DNA of 64,000 nt from Nocardia cyriacigeorgica GUH-2 (GTDB lineage: Bacteria; Actinomycetota; Actinomycetes; Mycobacteriales; Mycobacteriaceae): the NCBI RefSeq assembly GCF_000284035.1, contig NC_016887.1, positions 5,208,001 to 5,272,000 of the forward strand, read 5' to 3'. The translations under genes and the position numbers were made by a program. Below are positions 49,606 through 59,260 of the stretch, piece by piece. Numbering within the stretch: position 1 is the first letter of the stretch; every line of letters begins with the position of its first letter. The notes beneath the pieces are model-generated. The model made no database searches and was not told the origin of the DNA. It was given only the letters and a program-made list of their open reading frames with translations.

Positions 49606-50994
49606 ATGGCTCGTACAACGACGTACACCCAAGTCCTCGCGCTACCCGCCGCAGACATCTGGCGCGTACTCGGCGACCCCCAGCGGCTGCCCGAGTGGAA
49701 CCCCGCCGTCACCTCGGTCGTCATGCACGGGCCTGTCCAGGCCGGAGCCACCGGTGACATCGTCCCGCGCGGACGGCTGCTCGGCCCCGTGCATCAGCGC
49801 AGCGCCGACCCGTTCGTCCTCACCACGGTGATCCCCGACCGCGAGCTGATCCTCGAGCAGGACACGCCGATGGGGCGGATGTATCTCACCTGGACCCTCA
49901 CTCCCGTCCCCGGCGGAACCGAACTGGCGCAACGGCTCACCTTCACCGGACCGTCCGCGTCCGCGGTGCGCGCGATCATTGGCAACCTGGTGGAGAACGA
50001 CGCGCGGGTGTGCTTCGCCCGGCTGGCGATGCTCGCCGGAATCACCCAGGCACCCGATGCCCTGACCGCCGTCATCGCGGGCGGCTCCGGCGCGCTGGGC
50101 CGCCACATCGCCGCCGACCTGGTGTGCCGCGGACAGCGCGTCGTCGTCCTCACCCGCCGCCACGACCCGGAATCGCCCTTCCCGCAGCGGGAATGGGACG
50201 GCAGAACCGTCGGCGACTGGGCCGATGCGCTGGTGAATCCCGGGCCGACCGCCGTCATCAATCTGGCGGGCAAGCTGGTCGACTGCCGTCCGACCGCCGA
50301 GAACATCGCCGAACTCCGGCGCAGCCGAGTCGAACCCACTCGCGCACTGGTCGCCGCCGCGGCCGGACTCGACGCGCCGATCGCCTATTGGATCCAGGCC
50401 AGTACCACCGCCATCTGGTCCGATGCGGGCGAAACCCGATGCACCGAAACCACTCCGCTGCCGACCGGTGCCGCCGCCCTCCCACAGATGACCGGCGTGG
50501 CGGCCGCGTGGGAAGAGGCCATCGACGGCGCGAAGGCCACCCACCGCACCGTCCTGCGCACCTCCATCGTGCTGGATTCGCAAGCCCCCGCGCTGAAACG
50601 CCTGACCCAGCTGACCCGCGCCGGGCTCGGTGGGCGGATCGGTGCGGGCAAGCAGTGGTTCAGCTGGATCCACATCGAGGACTGGCTCGCCATCGTCCGC
50701 GCAGCACTCGGGCTCGATCCCGAGGTGCGGCTGCCGGACGGAATCCTGGTGGCGGCCACCGACTTCCCGGTACGCAACCGCGACCTCATGACGACGCTGC
50801 GCAGGCACCTGCACCGGCCACCCGCTCTGCCGACCCCGACGACGCTGCTGGCCCTCGGCGCCGTGGTGCTGCGCACCGATCCGGCGCTCGGACTCACCGG
50901 CCGGCACGCGACGTCGGCAGTGTTGCGCGAGACGGGTTTCCGGTTCCGCTACCCGACCCTCGACGACGCTCTCAGCGACCTGCTGCCGAACTGA
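49606..50994 (+). CDS. SRPBCC domain fused to TIGR01777-type epimerase
   Basis: The 462-aa protein has an SRPBCC/polyketide-cyclase-like domain (residues 1-140: VLALPAADIWRVLGDPQRLP, PVPGGTELAQRLTF) followed by an SDR-type epimerase domain (AVIAGGSGALGRHIAADLV with a Rossmann GxxGxxG, INLAGKLVDCRPT, YWIQASTTAIWSDAG) and a DUF1731-like end (LLALGAVVLRTDPALGLTGRH). TIGR01777 proteins are nucleotide-sugar epimerase-like; the fused lipid-binding fold suggests a hydrophobic ligand. The substrate is unknown. Confidence 0.82.
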   Translation: MARTTTYTQVLALPAADIWRVLGDPQRLPEWNPAVTSVVMHGPVQAGATGDIVPRGRLLGPVHQRSADPFVLTTVIPDRELILEQDTPMGRMYLTWTLTPVPGGTELAQRLTFTGPSASAVRAIIGNLVENDARVCFARLAMLAGITQAPDALTAVIAGGSGALGRHIAADLVCRGQRVVVLTRRHDPESPFPQREWDGRTVGDWADALVNPGPTAVINLAGKLVDCRPTAENIAELRRSRVEPTRALVAAAAGLDAPIAYWIQASTTAIWSDAGETRCTETTPLPTGAAALPQMTGVAAAWEEAIDGAKATHRTVLRTSIVLDSQAPALKRLTQLTRAGLGGRIGAGKQWFSWIHIEDWLAIVRAALGLDPEVRLPDGILVAATDFPVRNRDLMTTLRRHLHRPPALPTPTTLLALGAVVLRTDPALGLTGRHATSAVLRETGFRFRYPTLDDALSDLLPN

Positions 50995-51214
50995 CCAGCG
51001 CGGGGAGGCGGGCTCGCGCAGCGCCATCGGAAGGCCGCGCCACCCGCACGCAGCGCCACGTCTTCACCGCGGTCCGAGGCGTGCAATGTCGCGCCAACCG
51101 CCTGCCGGCAGCGGCGGTCACCCGGCGCTACAAGCAGGCAGCCCCCATGCGTCACTTGCTCTGCGCCCTCGCCGTACTCACCGCCACGGCCTACACCCGC
51201 GCGAACGCCAGGCG

Positions 51215-53935
51215 TCAGAGCTTGACCAAAGTCCGGCTGAACTGCGGGATCAGCCGGATCTTGCCTGCGGTACCGAAGTCGATGGTGACCGTGGCCAGTG
51301 GACCGACACCGTCGGCGGCGACGACCCGGCCGAGGCCGTACTTGTCATCGCTGACCCGGTCGCCCACCGCGAGCACGAGATCGACGTTATTGCGTTTGAC
51401 GCCCGCGCTGCGCGGCGCGGGCCGCCGATCCCGCATGCCCGGGCGTGGCTCCGACCAGCCTTCGGTCCAGTCGCGTTCCCCGTCATCGTCGCCGCGCCGA
51501 CGTCCACCGCGCATCCCACCGGAACTCTTGGGCTCCAGTCGTTTCCAGTCGATCAGGTGGCCCGGGATCTCCTGGAGGAACCGTGATTCCGGATTGGAGA
51601 CCGGCTGCCCCCAGCCCGAACGCACCACCGCGCGGCTCAGATACAGCCGGCGCCGGGCCCGGGTGATGCCGACGTAGGCGAGGCGCCGCTCCTCGGCCAG
51701 TTCGGCCGGATCGCCGAGCGCGCGCATATGCGGGAACTGGCCGTCTTCCCAGCCGGTGACGAAGACGACGGGAAACTCCAGGCCCTTGGCGGTGTGCAGG
51801 GTCATCATGGTGACCACGCCCGAACCCTCGTCCGGGATCTGGTCGGTATCGGCGACCAGCGACACCCGCTCCAGGAAGGCGGCCAGCGAACCGGGTTCGG
51901 GTTCGCCGTCGGCGGCCTCGGGCAGCAGGCCCTCCGCGCGCGCGGCCTCGGCATTGTTGTGCGCCTCGGAGCTGAATTCCCGTGCGACGCTGACCAGCTC
52001 GTTGAGGTTGTCGAGCCGGGCGCCGTCCTGCGGGTCGTCGGAGGCTTCCAGCTCGGCGCGGTAGCCGGTGCGGTCGAGCACTGCCTCCACCACATTGCCG
52101 ACATCCGGGAAGTCGGCGTCCGGGCGGTGACCGGCAGCGCGGATTTCCTCCAAGAGGTCCAGGAACCCGGCGATGGCGCGCTGGGCGCGGGTGTTCAGCA
52201 GCGCGACCTTGCCGTCGGCGGCATCGCGCAAGGCGGCGGCGAAACCGATATCGCGCTGCTCGGCGTGCACTGCCACGCAGGCTTCGGCGCGATCGCCGAT
52301 GCCGCGCCGGGGGGTGTTGAGGATGCGGCGCAGGCTCACCGCGTCGTCGGGGTTCTCCAGGACCCGCAGGTAGGCCACGACATCGCGGACTTCCTTGCGC
52401 TCGTAGAACCGCACCCCGCCGACCACCTTGTAGGGCAGGCCCATCCGGATGAAGATCTCTTCCAGCGCGCGCGAATTGTTGTTGGTGCGGTAGAACACCG
52501 CCACATCGCCGTAGCCGGCCTCGCCCGCGTCGACCAGCCGATCGATCTCGCGCGCCACGAACGACGCTTCATCGTGTTCGTTGTCGGCGACGTAGCCGGT
52601 GATCAGATCGCCCTCACCGGAATCGGTCCACAGCCGCTTGTCCCGCCTGCCCTCGTTGCGGGCGATCACCGCGTTCGCGGCGGACAGGATGTGCTGGGTG
52701 GAGCGGTAGTTCTGCTCCAGCAGAATGGTCTCGGCATCGGGGAAGTCGCGCTCGAACTCCTCGATATTGCGGATGGTGGCGCCGCGGAAGGCATAGATGG
52801 ACTGGTCGGCGTCACCGACGACGCACAGTTCGCTCGGCGGCACCCGGTGCTGGTCGTCGTCGGACCACTCCTCCTCCGGCCCGGCGGCCGCGGCCGCACC
52901 GGCGGCGGCATCGGCGTCACCGGCGGCGTCGGCGGGCGGACGGCTCGCGTGATGGCCCACCAGCTCACGGACCAGGATGTACTGGGCGTGGTTGGTGTCC
53001 TGGTACTCGTCGACCAGCACATGCCGGAAGCGCCTGCGGTAGTACTCGGCGACCTGCGGATGGTTTTGCAGCAGCGCGACCGTCTCACCGATCAGATCGT
53101 CGAAATCCAGCGCGTTCGCCGCGCGCAACCTGCGCTGGTACTCGGTGTAGACCCGGGCCACCAGGCCCGGCAGCTCGGCCTCCTCGGATTCGGCGTCGGC
53201 GCTGGCCTTGGCCGGATCGATGAGTTCGTTCTTCAGGTTCGAGATGGCGGTGGCGAGCAGGCGCGCGGAGTACTTCTTGGTGTCGATATCCAGATCGCGG
53301 CTGATCATGGTGAGCAGGCGACGGGAATCGTCGGCGTCGTAGATCGAGAAGTTCGAATTGAGCCCGGGCAGCAGCGCCGACTGCATGCGCAGGATGCGCA
53401 CACAGCTGGAGTGGAAGGTGGAGACCCACATATTGTTCGCCCGCGGACCGACCAGCCCGATGACCCGCTCGCGCATCTCCGCGGCGGCCTTGTTGGTGAA
53501 GGTGATGGCCAGGATCTGGCCCGGCGTGGCGCCGCGCGCGGCGAGCAGATAGGCGATGCGTCTGGTGAGCACGGCCGTTTTGCCGGAGCCGGCGCCCGCG
53601 ACGATCAACAGCGGCGCCCCGGTGTGCACCACGGCGGCGCGCTGCTGCGGATTGAGGCCCTCGAGCAATCGCTCGGTCTCCTCGGCCTGCCGCTGCTCTT
53701 GGTCGGCACGACGCTGGGCGGCCTCGCTGCGACGCTGCTGCTGCTCGGCGGTGAGACGCTGTTGCTGGGCCCGTAGACCGCCCTGGGCGGGCGCAGCAGC
53801 GGACGCCGCGCCTTCGGGTGCCTGCGGCGTGTGCGCAGCCTGGGGCGCGGTCTGGGCCTGCGGCGAGGTGCCGGAACGCGGTTCGGGTTCGGGCCGGCGA
53901 CCGCCGTGCGTCTCGGGAGCCAAGGTGCTGTCCAT
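51215..53935 (-). CDS. uvrD1: ATP-dependent DNA helicase UvrD1/PcrA
   Basis: The 906-aa superfamily 1 helicase has all motifs: VAGAGSGKTAVLTRR (I), TFTNKAAAEMRERV (Ia), VDEYQDTNHAQY (II), VVGDADQSIYAFRGA (III), LEQNYRST (IV), MMTLHTAKGLEFPVVFVTG (V) and YVGITRARRRLYLS (VI). The first 85 residues and an insert near residue 345 (DAAGDADAAAGAAAAAG) are low-complexity. A C-terminal Tudor-like domain ends it (VGDRVSDDKYGLGRVVAADG) and is known to bind RNA polymerase and Ku. It works in nucleotide excision repair; M. tuberculosis Rv0949 is the counterpart. Confidence 0.95.
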   Translation of the reverse strand: MDSTLAPETHGGRRPEPEPRSGTSPQAQTAPQAAHTPQAPEGAASAAAPAQGGLRAQQQRLTAEQQQRRSEAAQRRADQEQRQAEETERLLEGLNPQQRAAVVHTGAPLLIVAGAGSGKTAVLTRRIAYLLAARGATPGQILAITFTNKAAAEMRERVIGLVGPRANNMWVSTFHSSCVRILRMQSALLPGLNSNFSIYDADDSRRLLTMISRDLDIDTKKYSARLLATAISNLKNELIDPAKASADAESEEAELPGLVARVYTEYQRRLRAANALDFDDLIGETVALLQNHPQVAEYYRRRFRHVLVDEYQDTNHAQYILVRELVGHHASRPPADAAGDADAAAGAAAAAGPEEEWSDDDQHRVPPSELCVVGDADQSIYAFRGATIRNIEEFERDFPDAETILLEQNYRSTQHILSAANAVIARNEGRRDKRLWTDSGEGDLITGYVADNEHDEASFVAREIDRLVDAGEAGYGDVAVFYRTNNNSRALEEIFIRMGLPYKVVGGVRFYERKEVRDVVAYLRVLENPDDAVSLRRILNTPRRGIGDRAEACVAVHAEQRDIGFAAALRDAADGKVALLNTRAQRAIAGFLDLLEEIRAAGHRPDADFPDVGNVVEAVLDRTGYRAELEASDDPQDGARLDNLNELVSVAREFSSEAHNNAEAARAEGLLPEAADGEPEPGSLAAFLERVSLVADTDQIPDEGSGVVTMMTLHTAKGLEFPVVFVTGWEDGQFPHMRALGDPAELAEERRLAYVGITRARRRLYLSRAVVRSGWGQPVSNPESRFLQEIPGHLIDWKRLEPKSSGGMRGGRRRGDDDGERDWTEGWSEPRPGMRDRRPAPRSAGVKRNNVDLVLAVGDRVSDDKYGLGRVVAADGVGPLATVTIDFGTAGKIRLIPQFSRTLVKL

Positions 53936-54328
53936 CGTCTGTCCACGCTACCGGCGCGCACCGACAGAGTTGAACTCCTGCCGGGCCGGGCGAGCTCCGG
54001 GTGAGCAATGGGCCAACAACCGGTGAACAGCCCCAGGTAGCCGTGGCCGGAAAGCTGTGAACACGTTCTCAGCAGATTCACAAACGTAACCGTTTTGCAT
54101 ACCTTTCGACCCGTGGCAGACTGGCCACATGGTCAGGGCTACCGCGCGACGTCCTTTTCGGATGTCCCCCGCACACGGGTATCGCGGACTTTGCACCTGA
54201 GCGCCCCCACTGGGGAGACAATGCTGGGGGGACAATGCAAGGTCCACCAGGTCTGTTTCACGGTGAAAGAACCGATCGGTAACGCGCTGCCCGCGTCGAC
54301 CGATCCACGTTCTGACACGAGGAGATGA
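53936..54328. other. Intergenic region between uvrD1 and chorismate mutase
   Basis: The 393 bp includes divergent promoters; an AT-richer stretch at 54055-54110 is the likely place. No gene or RNA is recognised. Confidence 0.4.
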
Positions 54329-54625
54329 ATGATGAGCACCCCTGCCACGACGACCGGGTCCGAATCGGCTCTGCCTCATACCGAGGCGGAGATCGAAAAA
54401 CTCCGCAAGGAGATCGACCGGCTCGATGCCGAGATCCTCGCGGCGATCAAGCGCCGGACCGAGATCTCGCGGATCATCGGCCGTACCCGAATGGCGTCCG
54501 GCGGGCCGCGCCTTGTGCACAGCCGTGAGATGAAGGTGTTGGAGCGCTTCAGCGAGCTGGGCCAGGAAGGCCACACCCTCGCGATGCTGTTGCTGCGGCT
54601 CGGCCGCGGCCGCCTCGGCCACTGA
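54329..54625 (+). CDS. Chorismate mutase (AroQ type)
   Basis: The 98-aa all-helical enzyme starts at ATG 54329 (or 54332) after GAGGAG. It has TEAEIEKLRKEIDRLDAEIL, AAIKRRTEISRIIGRTRMASGG and a C-terminal HTLAMLLLRLGRGRLGH. The Arg and Lys/Arg of the active site are in IDRLDAEILAAIKRRTE. It matches the small intracellular chorismate mutase Rv0948c, which is weakly active alone and boosted by DAHP synthase; the RLGH end is the contact region. Confidence 0.92.
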   Translation: MMSTPATTTGSESALPHTEAEIEKLRKEIDRLDAEILAAIKRRTEISRIIGRTRMASGGPRLVHSREMKVLERFSELGQEGHTLAMLLLRLGRGRLGH

Positions 54626-54713
54626 CTCCCCGCCCGCACACCGGCGCTGCTGCGCCAGGGTAGGCGGGCGTATCAAGCTTTCGCGACGGTCGCGAGATCG
54701 TCGCTTCCCCCAT

Positions 54714-54746
54714 GGCCGCCCCGGGTGTTCCCACCCCGGGGCGGTC
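54714..54746. terminator. Bidirectional terminator between chorismate mutase and aldehyde dehydrogenase
   Basis: A GC-rich stem (GCCGCCCCGGGTG with CACCCCGGGGCGGT) encloses TTCC and is followed by a T-rich stretch. Confidence 0.8.
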
Positions 54747-54768
54747 GTCTCGTTTCCCGGGCCTTCCG

Positions 54769-56223
54769 CTAGGCCAGCGCGATGTACTTGGTGGACAGGT
54801 ATTCCTCGATGCCCTCGGTGCCGCCCTCGCGCCCGAAGCCGGACGCCTTCACCCCGCCGAACGGGGCCGCGGGATCGGAGATCACGCCCCGGTTGATCCC
54901 GACCATACCGCTCTCCAGCCCCTCGGCCACCCGCAGGGCCCGGTCCAGATCCCGTGTGTACACGTAGCTGACCAGGCCGAACTCGGTGTCGTTGGCCGCG
55001 GCCAAGCCTTCGTCCTCGGTATCGAAGGTGACGATCGGCGCCACCGGGCCGAACACCTCCTCGCGCAGGATCCTGGCCTCGGCCGGGATGTCGGTGAGGA
55101 TGGTCGCCGGGTAGAACCAGCCCGGACCGTCCGGCTCCTTACCACCGAGGCGCACGGTGGCGCCCGCGTGCACGGCGTCGTCGACCAGCTCACGGACGGT
55201 GTTGCGCTGGTCCTCGTTGATCAGCGGGCCCAGGGTGGTGTCCGGATCGGTGCCGGGTCCGAGGACGACCGACTCGGTCATCGCCTCGATCAGTTTGGTG
55301 GTGAATTCCTCGGCGACGCCGCGCTGGACGTGGAAGCGGTTGGCCGCGGTGCACGCCTCACCGCCATTGCGCAGCTTGGCCAGCATCGCGCCCTGCACGG
55401 CGGCATCGACGTCGGCGTCGTCGAACACCACGAACGGTGCGTTGCCGCCCAATTCCATCGAGGTGCGCAGCAGGCCGTGCGCCGACTGCTCGACCAGCTT
55501 GCGGCCCACCTCGGTGGAGCCGGTGAAGGTCAGCTTGCGCAGCCGCGGGTCCTGCAACAGCGGTCCGGTGACGGCGCCGGAACGTTTGGTGGTGATCACC
55601 GAGAGCACACCGTCGGGCAGGCCGGCCTCGCGGCACAGCTTGGCCAGCAGCAGCATCGTCAGCGGGGTCTCGGAGGCCGGTTTGACGATGATGGTGCAGC
55701 CGGCGGCGAGCGCGGGACCGATCTTGCGGGTGCCCATGGCCAGCGGGAAATTCCACGGCGTGATCGCCAGGCACGGCCCGACCGGCTGTTTGTGCACCAT
55801 GATCCGGCCGGTGCCCGACGGCGCGTGCAGGTAGCGGCCGTGCACCCGCACCGCCTCCTCGCTGAACCAGCGGAAGAATTCGGCGCCGTAACGCACTTCG
55901 TTGCGGCTCTCGGGCAGCGCCTTGCCCATTTCCAGGGTCATCAGCAGCGCGAACTCCTCGGCCCGCGCGGTGAGTTGTTCGAAGACCGCCCGCAGGATCT
56001 CGCCGCGTTCGCGGGCGGGGGTGGCGGCCCAGTCGGCCTGCGCCGCGACGGCGGCGTCGAGGGCCCGCATCGCGTCTTCGGGACTGGCGTCGGCGACGTG
56101 GGTCAGCACCTGACCGTCGGCCGGGTTGTAGACCGGGAAGGTGGCGCCGCCGGTGGCGTCGGCTCCTGCGCCGATCCACAGCTGAGTGGGTACGGATTCG
56201 AGTACTTCGCGTTCGGAGGCCAT
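54769..56223 (-). CDS. NAD(P)-dependent succinate-semialdehyde dehydrogenase family protein
   Basis: The 484-aa enzyme has the aldehyde dehydrogenase layout: TPWNFPLAMGTRKIGPALAA, FTGSTEVGRKL (cofactor), catalytic Glu in MELGGNAPFVVF and Cys in NGGEACTAANRF. The latter wording and GLVSYVYTRDL fit the GabD branch. It would oxidise succinate semialdehyde to succinate, feeding the TCA cycle next to sucCD-type functions. Divergent from pgi with an 81-bp gap. Confidence 0.88.
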   Translation of the reverse strand: MASEREVLESVPTQLWIGAGADATGGATFPVYNPADGQVLTHVADASPEDAMRALDAAVAAQADWAATPARERGEILRAVFEQLTARAEEFALLMTLEMGKALPESRNEVRYGAEFFRWFSEEAVRVHGRYLHAPSGTGRIMVHKQPVGPCLAITPWNFPLAMGTRKIGPALAAGCTIIVKPASETPLTMLLLAKLCREAGLPDGVLSVITTKRSGAVTGPLLQDPRLRKLTFTGSTEVGRKLVEQSAHGLLRTSMELGGNAPFVVFDDADVDAAVQGAMLAKLRNGGEACTAANRFHVQRGVAEEFTTKLIEAMTESVVLGPGTDPDTTLGPLINEDQRNTVRELVDDAVHAGATVRLGGKEPDGPGWFYPATILTDIPAEARILREEVFGPVAPIVTFDTEDEGLAAANDTEFGLVSYVYTRDLDRALRVAEGLESGMVGINRGVISDPAAPFGGVKASGFGREGGTEGIEEYLSTKYIALA

Positions 56224-56304
56224 GAGCCAAGGTTAGGCCCGCGCCGCCGGGCTTCGGCGCCGTTCGCGTGCACGCGCGCGAGGCGGCTACTACGCTCGGC
56301 GGAC

Positions 56305-57957
56305 GTGAGCAGCGACATCACCGCATCGGCGGCCTGGCAGAAACTGCACGACCACCACAGCGCTGTTTCCGGCCGGACGCTACGCGAATTCTTCGCCGAG
56401 GATCCCGCCCGCGGCCGCGAGCTGACGGTGACGGCGGGGGATCTGCACATCGACTACAGCAAGCACCGCATCAACCGGGAAACCCTGCAACTGCTGGTCG
56501 AATTGGCGCGCGAGGCGGGCGTCGAGGAGCGTCGCGACCGGATGTATCGCGGCGAGCACATCAATACCTCCGAAGATCGCGCCGTCGGCCATATCGCGCT
56601 GCGCCTGCCCGCGGGCAGCTCGCTGCAACTCGACGGCGCCGACGCGGGCGCGCAGGTGCACGAGGTGCTCACGCGGATGGGCGCGTTCGCCGATCAGGTG
56701 CGGTCCGGGCAGTGGCGCGGGGCCACCGGCGAGCGCATCGCGACCGTGGTGAACATCGGCATCGGCGGTTCGGATCTCGGCCCGGTGATGGTGCATCAGG
56801 CGCTGCGCCACTTCGCCGTCGGCGAGACGCCCGAGACCAGCATCGGGGCCCGTTTCGTCTCCAACGTCGATCCTGCCGATCTGGTGTCGACCCTCGATGG
56901 GCTCGATCCGGCCACCACGCTGTTCGTGGTCGCCTCCAAGACCTTCTCCACGCTGGAGACGCTCACCAATGCGACCGCGGCCCGGCGCTGGCTGGTCGAC
57001 GCGCTGGGTGAGGACGCGGTGGCCAAGCATTTCGTCGCGGTGTCGACCAATGCCGAGCGGGTGGCCGAGTTCGGCATCGACACCGCCAACATGTTCGGCT
57101 TCTGGGACTGGGTCGGCGGCCGGTACTCGGTGGATTCGGCGATCGGGTTGTCGGTGATGATCACCATCGGCAAGCAGCGCTTCGCGGAGTTCCTCGCGGG
57201 CATGCACAGCATCGACGAGCATTTCGCCGCCGCCCCACTGCAGCACAATGCGCCGGTGCTGCTCGGCCTGCTCGGGGTGTGGTACGCGAACTTCTTCGGC
57301 GCGGAATCGCGTGCGGTGCTGCCGTATTCGAACGATCTCGCGCGCTTCCCGGCCTATCTGCAGCAGCTGACCATGGAATCCAACGGCAAGTCGGTCCGTG
57401 CCGACGGCACCCCGGTCACCACCTCGACCGGCGAGATCTTCTGGGGTGAGCCGGGCACCAACGGCCAGCATGCCTTCTACCAGCTGCTGCACCAGGGCAC
57501 CCGGCTCATCCCGGCCGACTTCATCGGATTCGCCCGCCCCACCGACGATCTGCCGACCCGCGACGGCACCGGCAGTATGCACGACATCCTGATGAGCAAC
57601 CTGTTCGCCCAGACCAAGGTGCTGGCCTTCGGCAAGACCGCCGAGGAGGTCGCCGCCGACGGCACCGACCCGAAGCTGGTGCCGCACAAGGTGATGCCCG
57701 GCAACCGGCCGAGCACCACCATCCTCGCGCCGCAGCTCACGCCGTCGGTGCTGGGTCAGCTGATCGCGCTCTACGAGCACCAGGTGTTCGTCGAGGGCAC
57801 CATCTGGGGCATCGACAGCTTCGACCAGTGGGGCGTGGAGCTCGGTAAGCAGCAGGCACTCGCGCTGGCACCGCTGCTGACCTCGGCCGAAGAGCCACAG
57901 TCGCAGGGGGATTCGTCGACCGATGAGCTCATTCGGTGGTACCGCGATCACCGGTGA
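56305..57957 (+). CDS. pgi: Glucose-6-phosphate isomerase
   Basis: The 550-aa enzyme starts at GTG 56305 (VSSDITASAAWQKL). Signatures are complete: VVNIGIGGSDLGPVMV, ASKTFSTLETLTNA, DWVGGRYSVDSAIGLS, ESNGKSVRADG and GTIWGIDSFDQWGVELGK. It interconverts glucose-6-P and fructose-6-P. The open frame extends back to 54712 through the antisense of the dehydrogenase gene, which is not coding. Confidence 0.96.
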   Translation: MSSDITASAAWQKLHDHHSAVSGRTLREFFAEDPARGRELTVTAGDLHIDYSKHRINRETLQLLVELAREAGVEERRDRMYRGEHINTSEDRAVGHIALRLPAGSSLQLDGADAGAQVHEVLTRMGAFADQVRSGQWRGATGERIATVVNIGIGGSDLGPVMVHQALRHFAVGETPETSIGARFVSNVDPADLVSTLDGLDPATTLFVVASKTFSTLETLTNATAARRWLVDALGEDAVAKHFVAVSTNAERVAEFGIDTANMFGFWDWVGGRYSVDSAIGLSVMITIGKQRFAEFLAGMHSIDEHFAAAPLQHNAPVLLGLLGVWYANFFGAESRAVLPYSNDLARFPAYLQQLTMESNGKSVRADGTPVTTSTGEIFWGEPGTNGQHAFYQLLHQGTRLIPADFIGFARPTDDLPTRDGTGSMHDILMSNLFAQTKVLAFGKTAEEVAADGTDPKLVPHKVMPGNRPSTTILAPQLTPSVLGQLIALYEHQVFVEGTIWGIDSFDQWGVELGKQQALALAPLLTSAEEPQSQGDSSTDELIRWYRDHR

Positions 57958-58030
57958 TCTTCGAATCGGGGTCCTGGGCATGCCCCCGAGACAGTACGAG
58001 GTCGGCACGGTGACTGGCCCGCCACCGTTT

Positions 58031-58070
58031 GAATGACGCCGCCCCGGGGCATTGGACCCCGAGACGGCGT
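58031..58070. terminator. Possible terminator between pgi and the exporter
   Basis: The convergent 118-bp gap has an imperfect GACGCCG...CGGCGTC stem with an inner CCCCGGGG/CCCC pair. Confidence 0.5.
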
Positions 58071-58075
58071 CGGCT

Positions 58076-59260
58076 TCATGGGGTGGGCACGGTAAGCGGC
58101 ACGCGGTCCTCTGCGCGGCGCCAACTCAGTGCGATGACGATCGCTGCGATTGCCGCCAGCGCCGCGCTCGCCCACAAGGCCGCCACGACCGAACCGCTGA
58201 TCGCGATGACGACGCCCGCGACGGCGGGTCCACCCGCGGCCCCGATATTGAACGCGGTGGTGGCGAAGGCTCCGTTGAGTAGGGGCGCGGCCGGCGCCGC
58301 GGCGGTGACGATGCGGCCGATCAGCGTGGATCCGACCGCGAACGACACGGCGCCGACGATCACCGTCAGGACGAGCAGCACGGGCAGCACTCGTGCGGTG
58401 AGTGCGGTGACGATCCAGATCAGCGGCAGCACCGCGGTGCCGGCCCCGATCACGACGCGCGAATGCCGGTCGGCGTAGCGGCCGGCGGTGCTCACGCCCA
58501 CGAACGAGCCGATGCCGAACAAGGCCAGCACCACCGGCACCCAGGCCTGGCCCGCGCCGCCGATGTCGGTGGCGACGACGGCGAGGTAGGTGAAGCCCGC
58601 GAAGGTCGCCGCGTTCACCAGGGCACCCACCAGCATGACGAGCCGGACGGCAGGCTGCCGGAGAGCCCGCAGTTCATCGCGCACCCGCGGGCGCTCGGCC
58701 GAGTTGGCGCGCTGCTGCTGTCCGGGAACCAGTGACCAGGTCGCGGCGAGGATGGGTGTGCCGGCCAGCACCACCGCCCAGAAGGCCGACTGCCAGCCGA
58801 AGGTCGATCCGAGAACCGCGCCCGCGGGAACACCCGCGATGCACGCAAGAGTCACGCCGGACAGGATGAGCGAGGTGGCCCGGCCGACCCGATCCGCGCC
58901 GACCAGCGCGGGCAATGCAGCCAGCGCGACAGCCAGGAATCCGGCATTGGCCACCGCAGCCACCAGCCTGGTGCCGAGCAGCACACCGAAATCGCTGGTC
59001 AGCGCGCCGACGATATGGACGGTGAGGAACAGCGCGAGAAAACCGGCCAGCGAATACCGGACCGGCCAGCGACCGGCGGTCACCGCCATCACCGGCGCAC
59101 CGATGATCATCCCCACCGCGAACAGTGAGGTCAGCAGCCCGGCCGAACCGATCGGCACATCGAGATCGCCGGCGATGGGCTCGAGTAGGCCGGACAGCAT
59201 GAATTCCGAGGTGCCCTGGACGAATACCGCTGCGGCCAGGACGAATACGACAAGAGGCAC
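58076..59260 (-). CDS. MFS drug exporter, Cmx/CmrA chloramphenicol-type
   Basis: The 394-aa protein starts at GTG 59260, with GGAG 8 nt upstream; the frame is open to 59368 but that part has no membrane character. Twelve helices are visible, beginning PLVVFVLAAAVFVQGTSEFM. The pattern GTSEFML, FAVGMIIGAPVMA, ANAGFLAVALAALPAL and LFGIGSFVGVSTAGRYADR fits the Cmx/CmrA exporters of actinobacteria, which give chloramphenicol resistance. Whether this chromosomal copy exports chloramphenicol is not shown by sequence. Two palindromes lie in its leader. Confidence 0.82.
   Translation of the reverse strand: MPLVVFVLAAAVFVQGTSEFMLSGLLEPIAGDLDVPIGSAGLLTSLFAVGMIIGAPVMAVTAGRWPVRYSLAGFLALFLTVHIVGALTSDFGVLLGTRLVAAVANAGFLAVALAALPALVGADRVGRATSLILSGVTLACIAGVPAGAVLGSTFGWQSAFWAVVLAGTPILAATWSLVPGQQQRANSAERPRVRDELRALRQPAVRLVMLVGALVNAATFAGFTYLAVVATDIGGAGQAWVPVVLALFGIGSFVGVSTAGRYADRHSRVVIGAGTAVLPLIWIVTALTARVLPVLLVLTVIVGAVSFAVGSTLIGRIVTAAAPAAPLLNGAFATTAFNIGAAGGPAVAGVVIAISGSVVAALWASAALAAIAAIVIALSWRRAEDRVPLTVPTP

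Noticed and set aside
54712..57957. 1081-aa plus-strand frame
   Set aside because: Its first half is the antisense of the aldehyde dehydrogenase gene; the real gene is pgi from GTG 56305.
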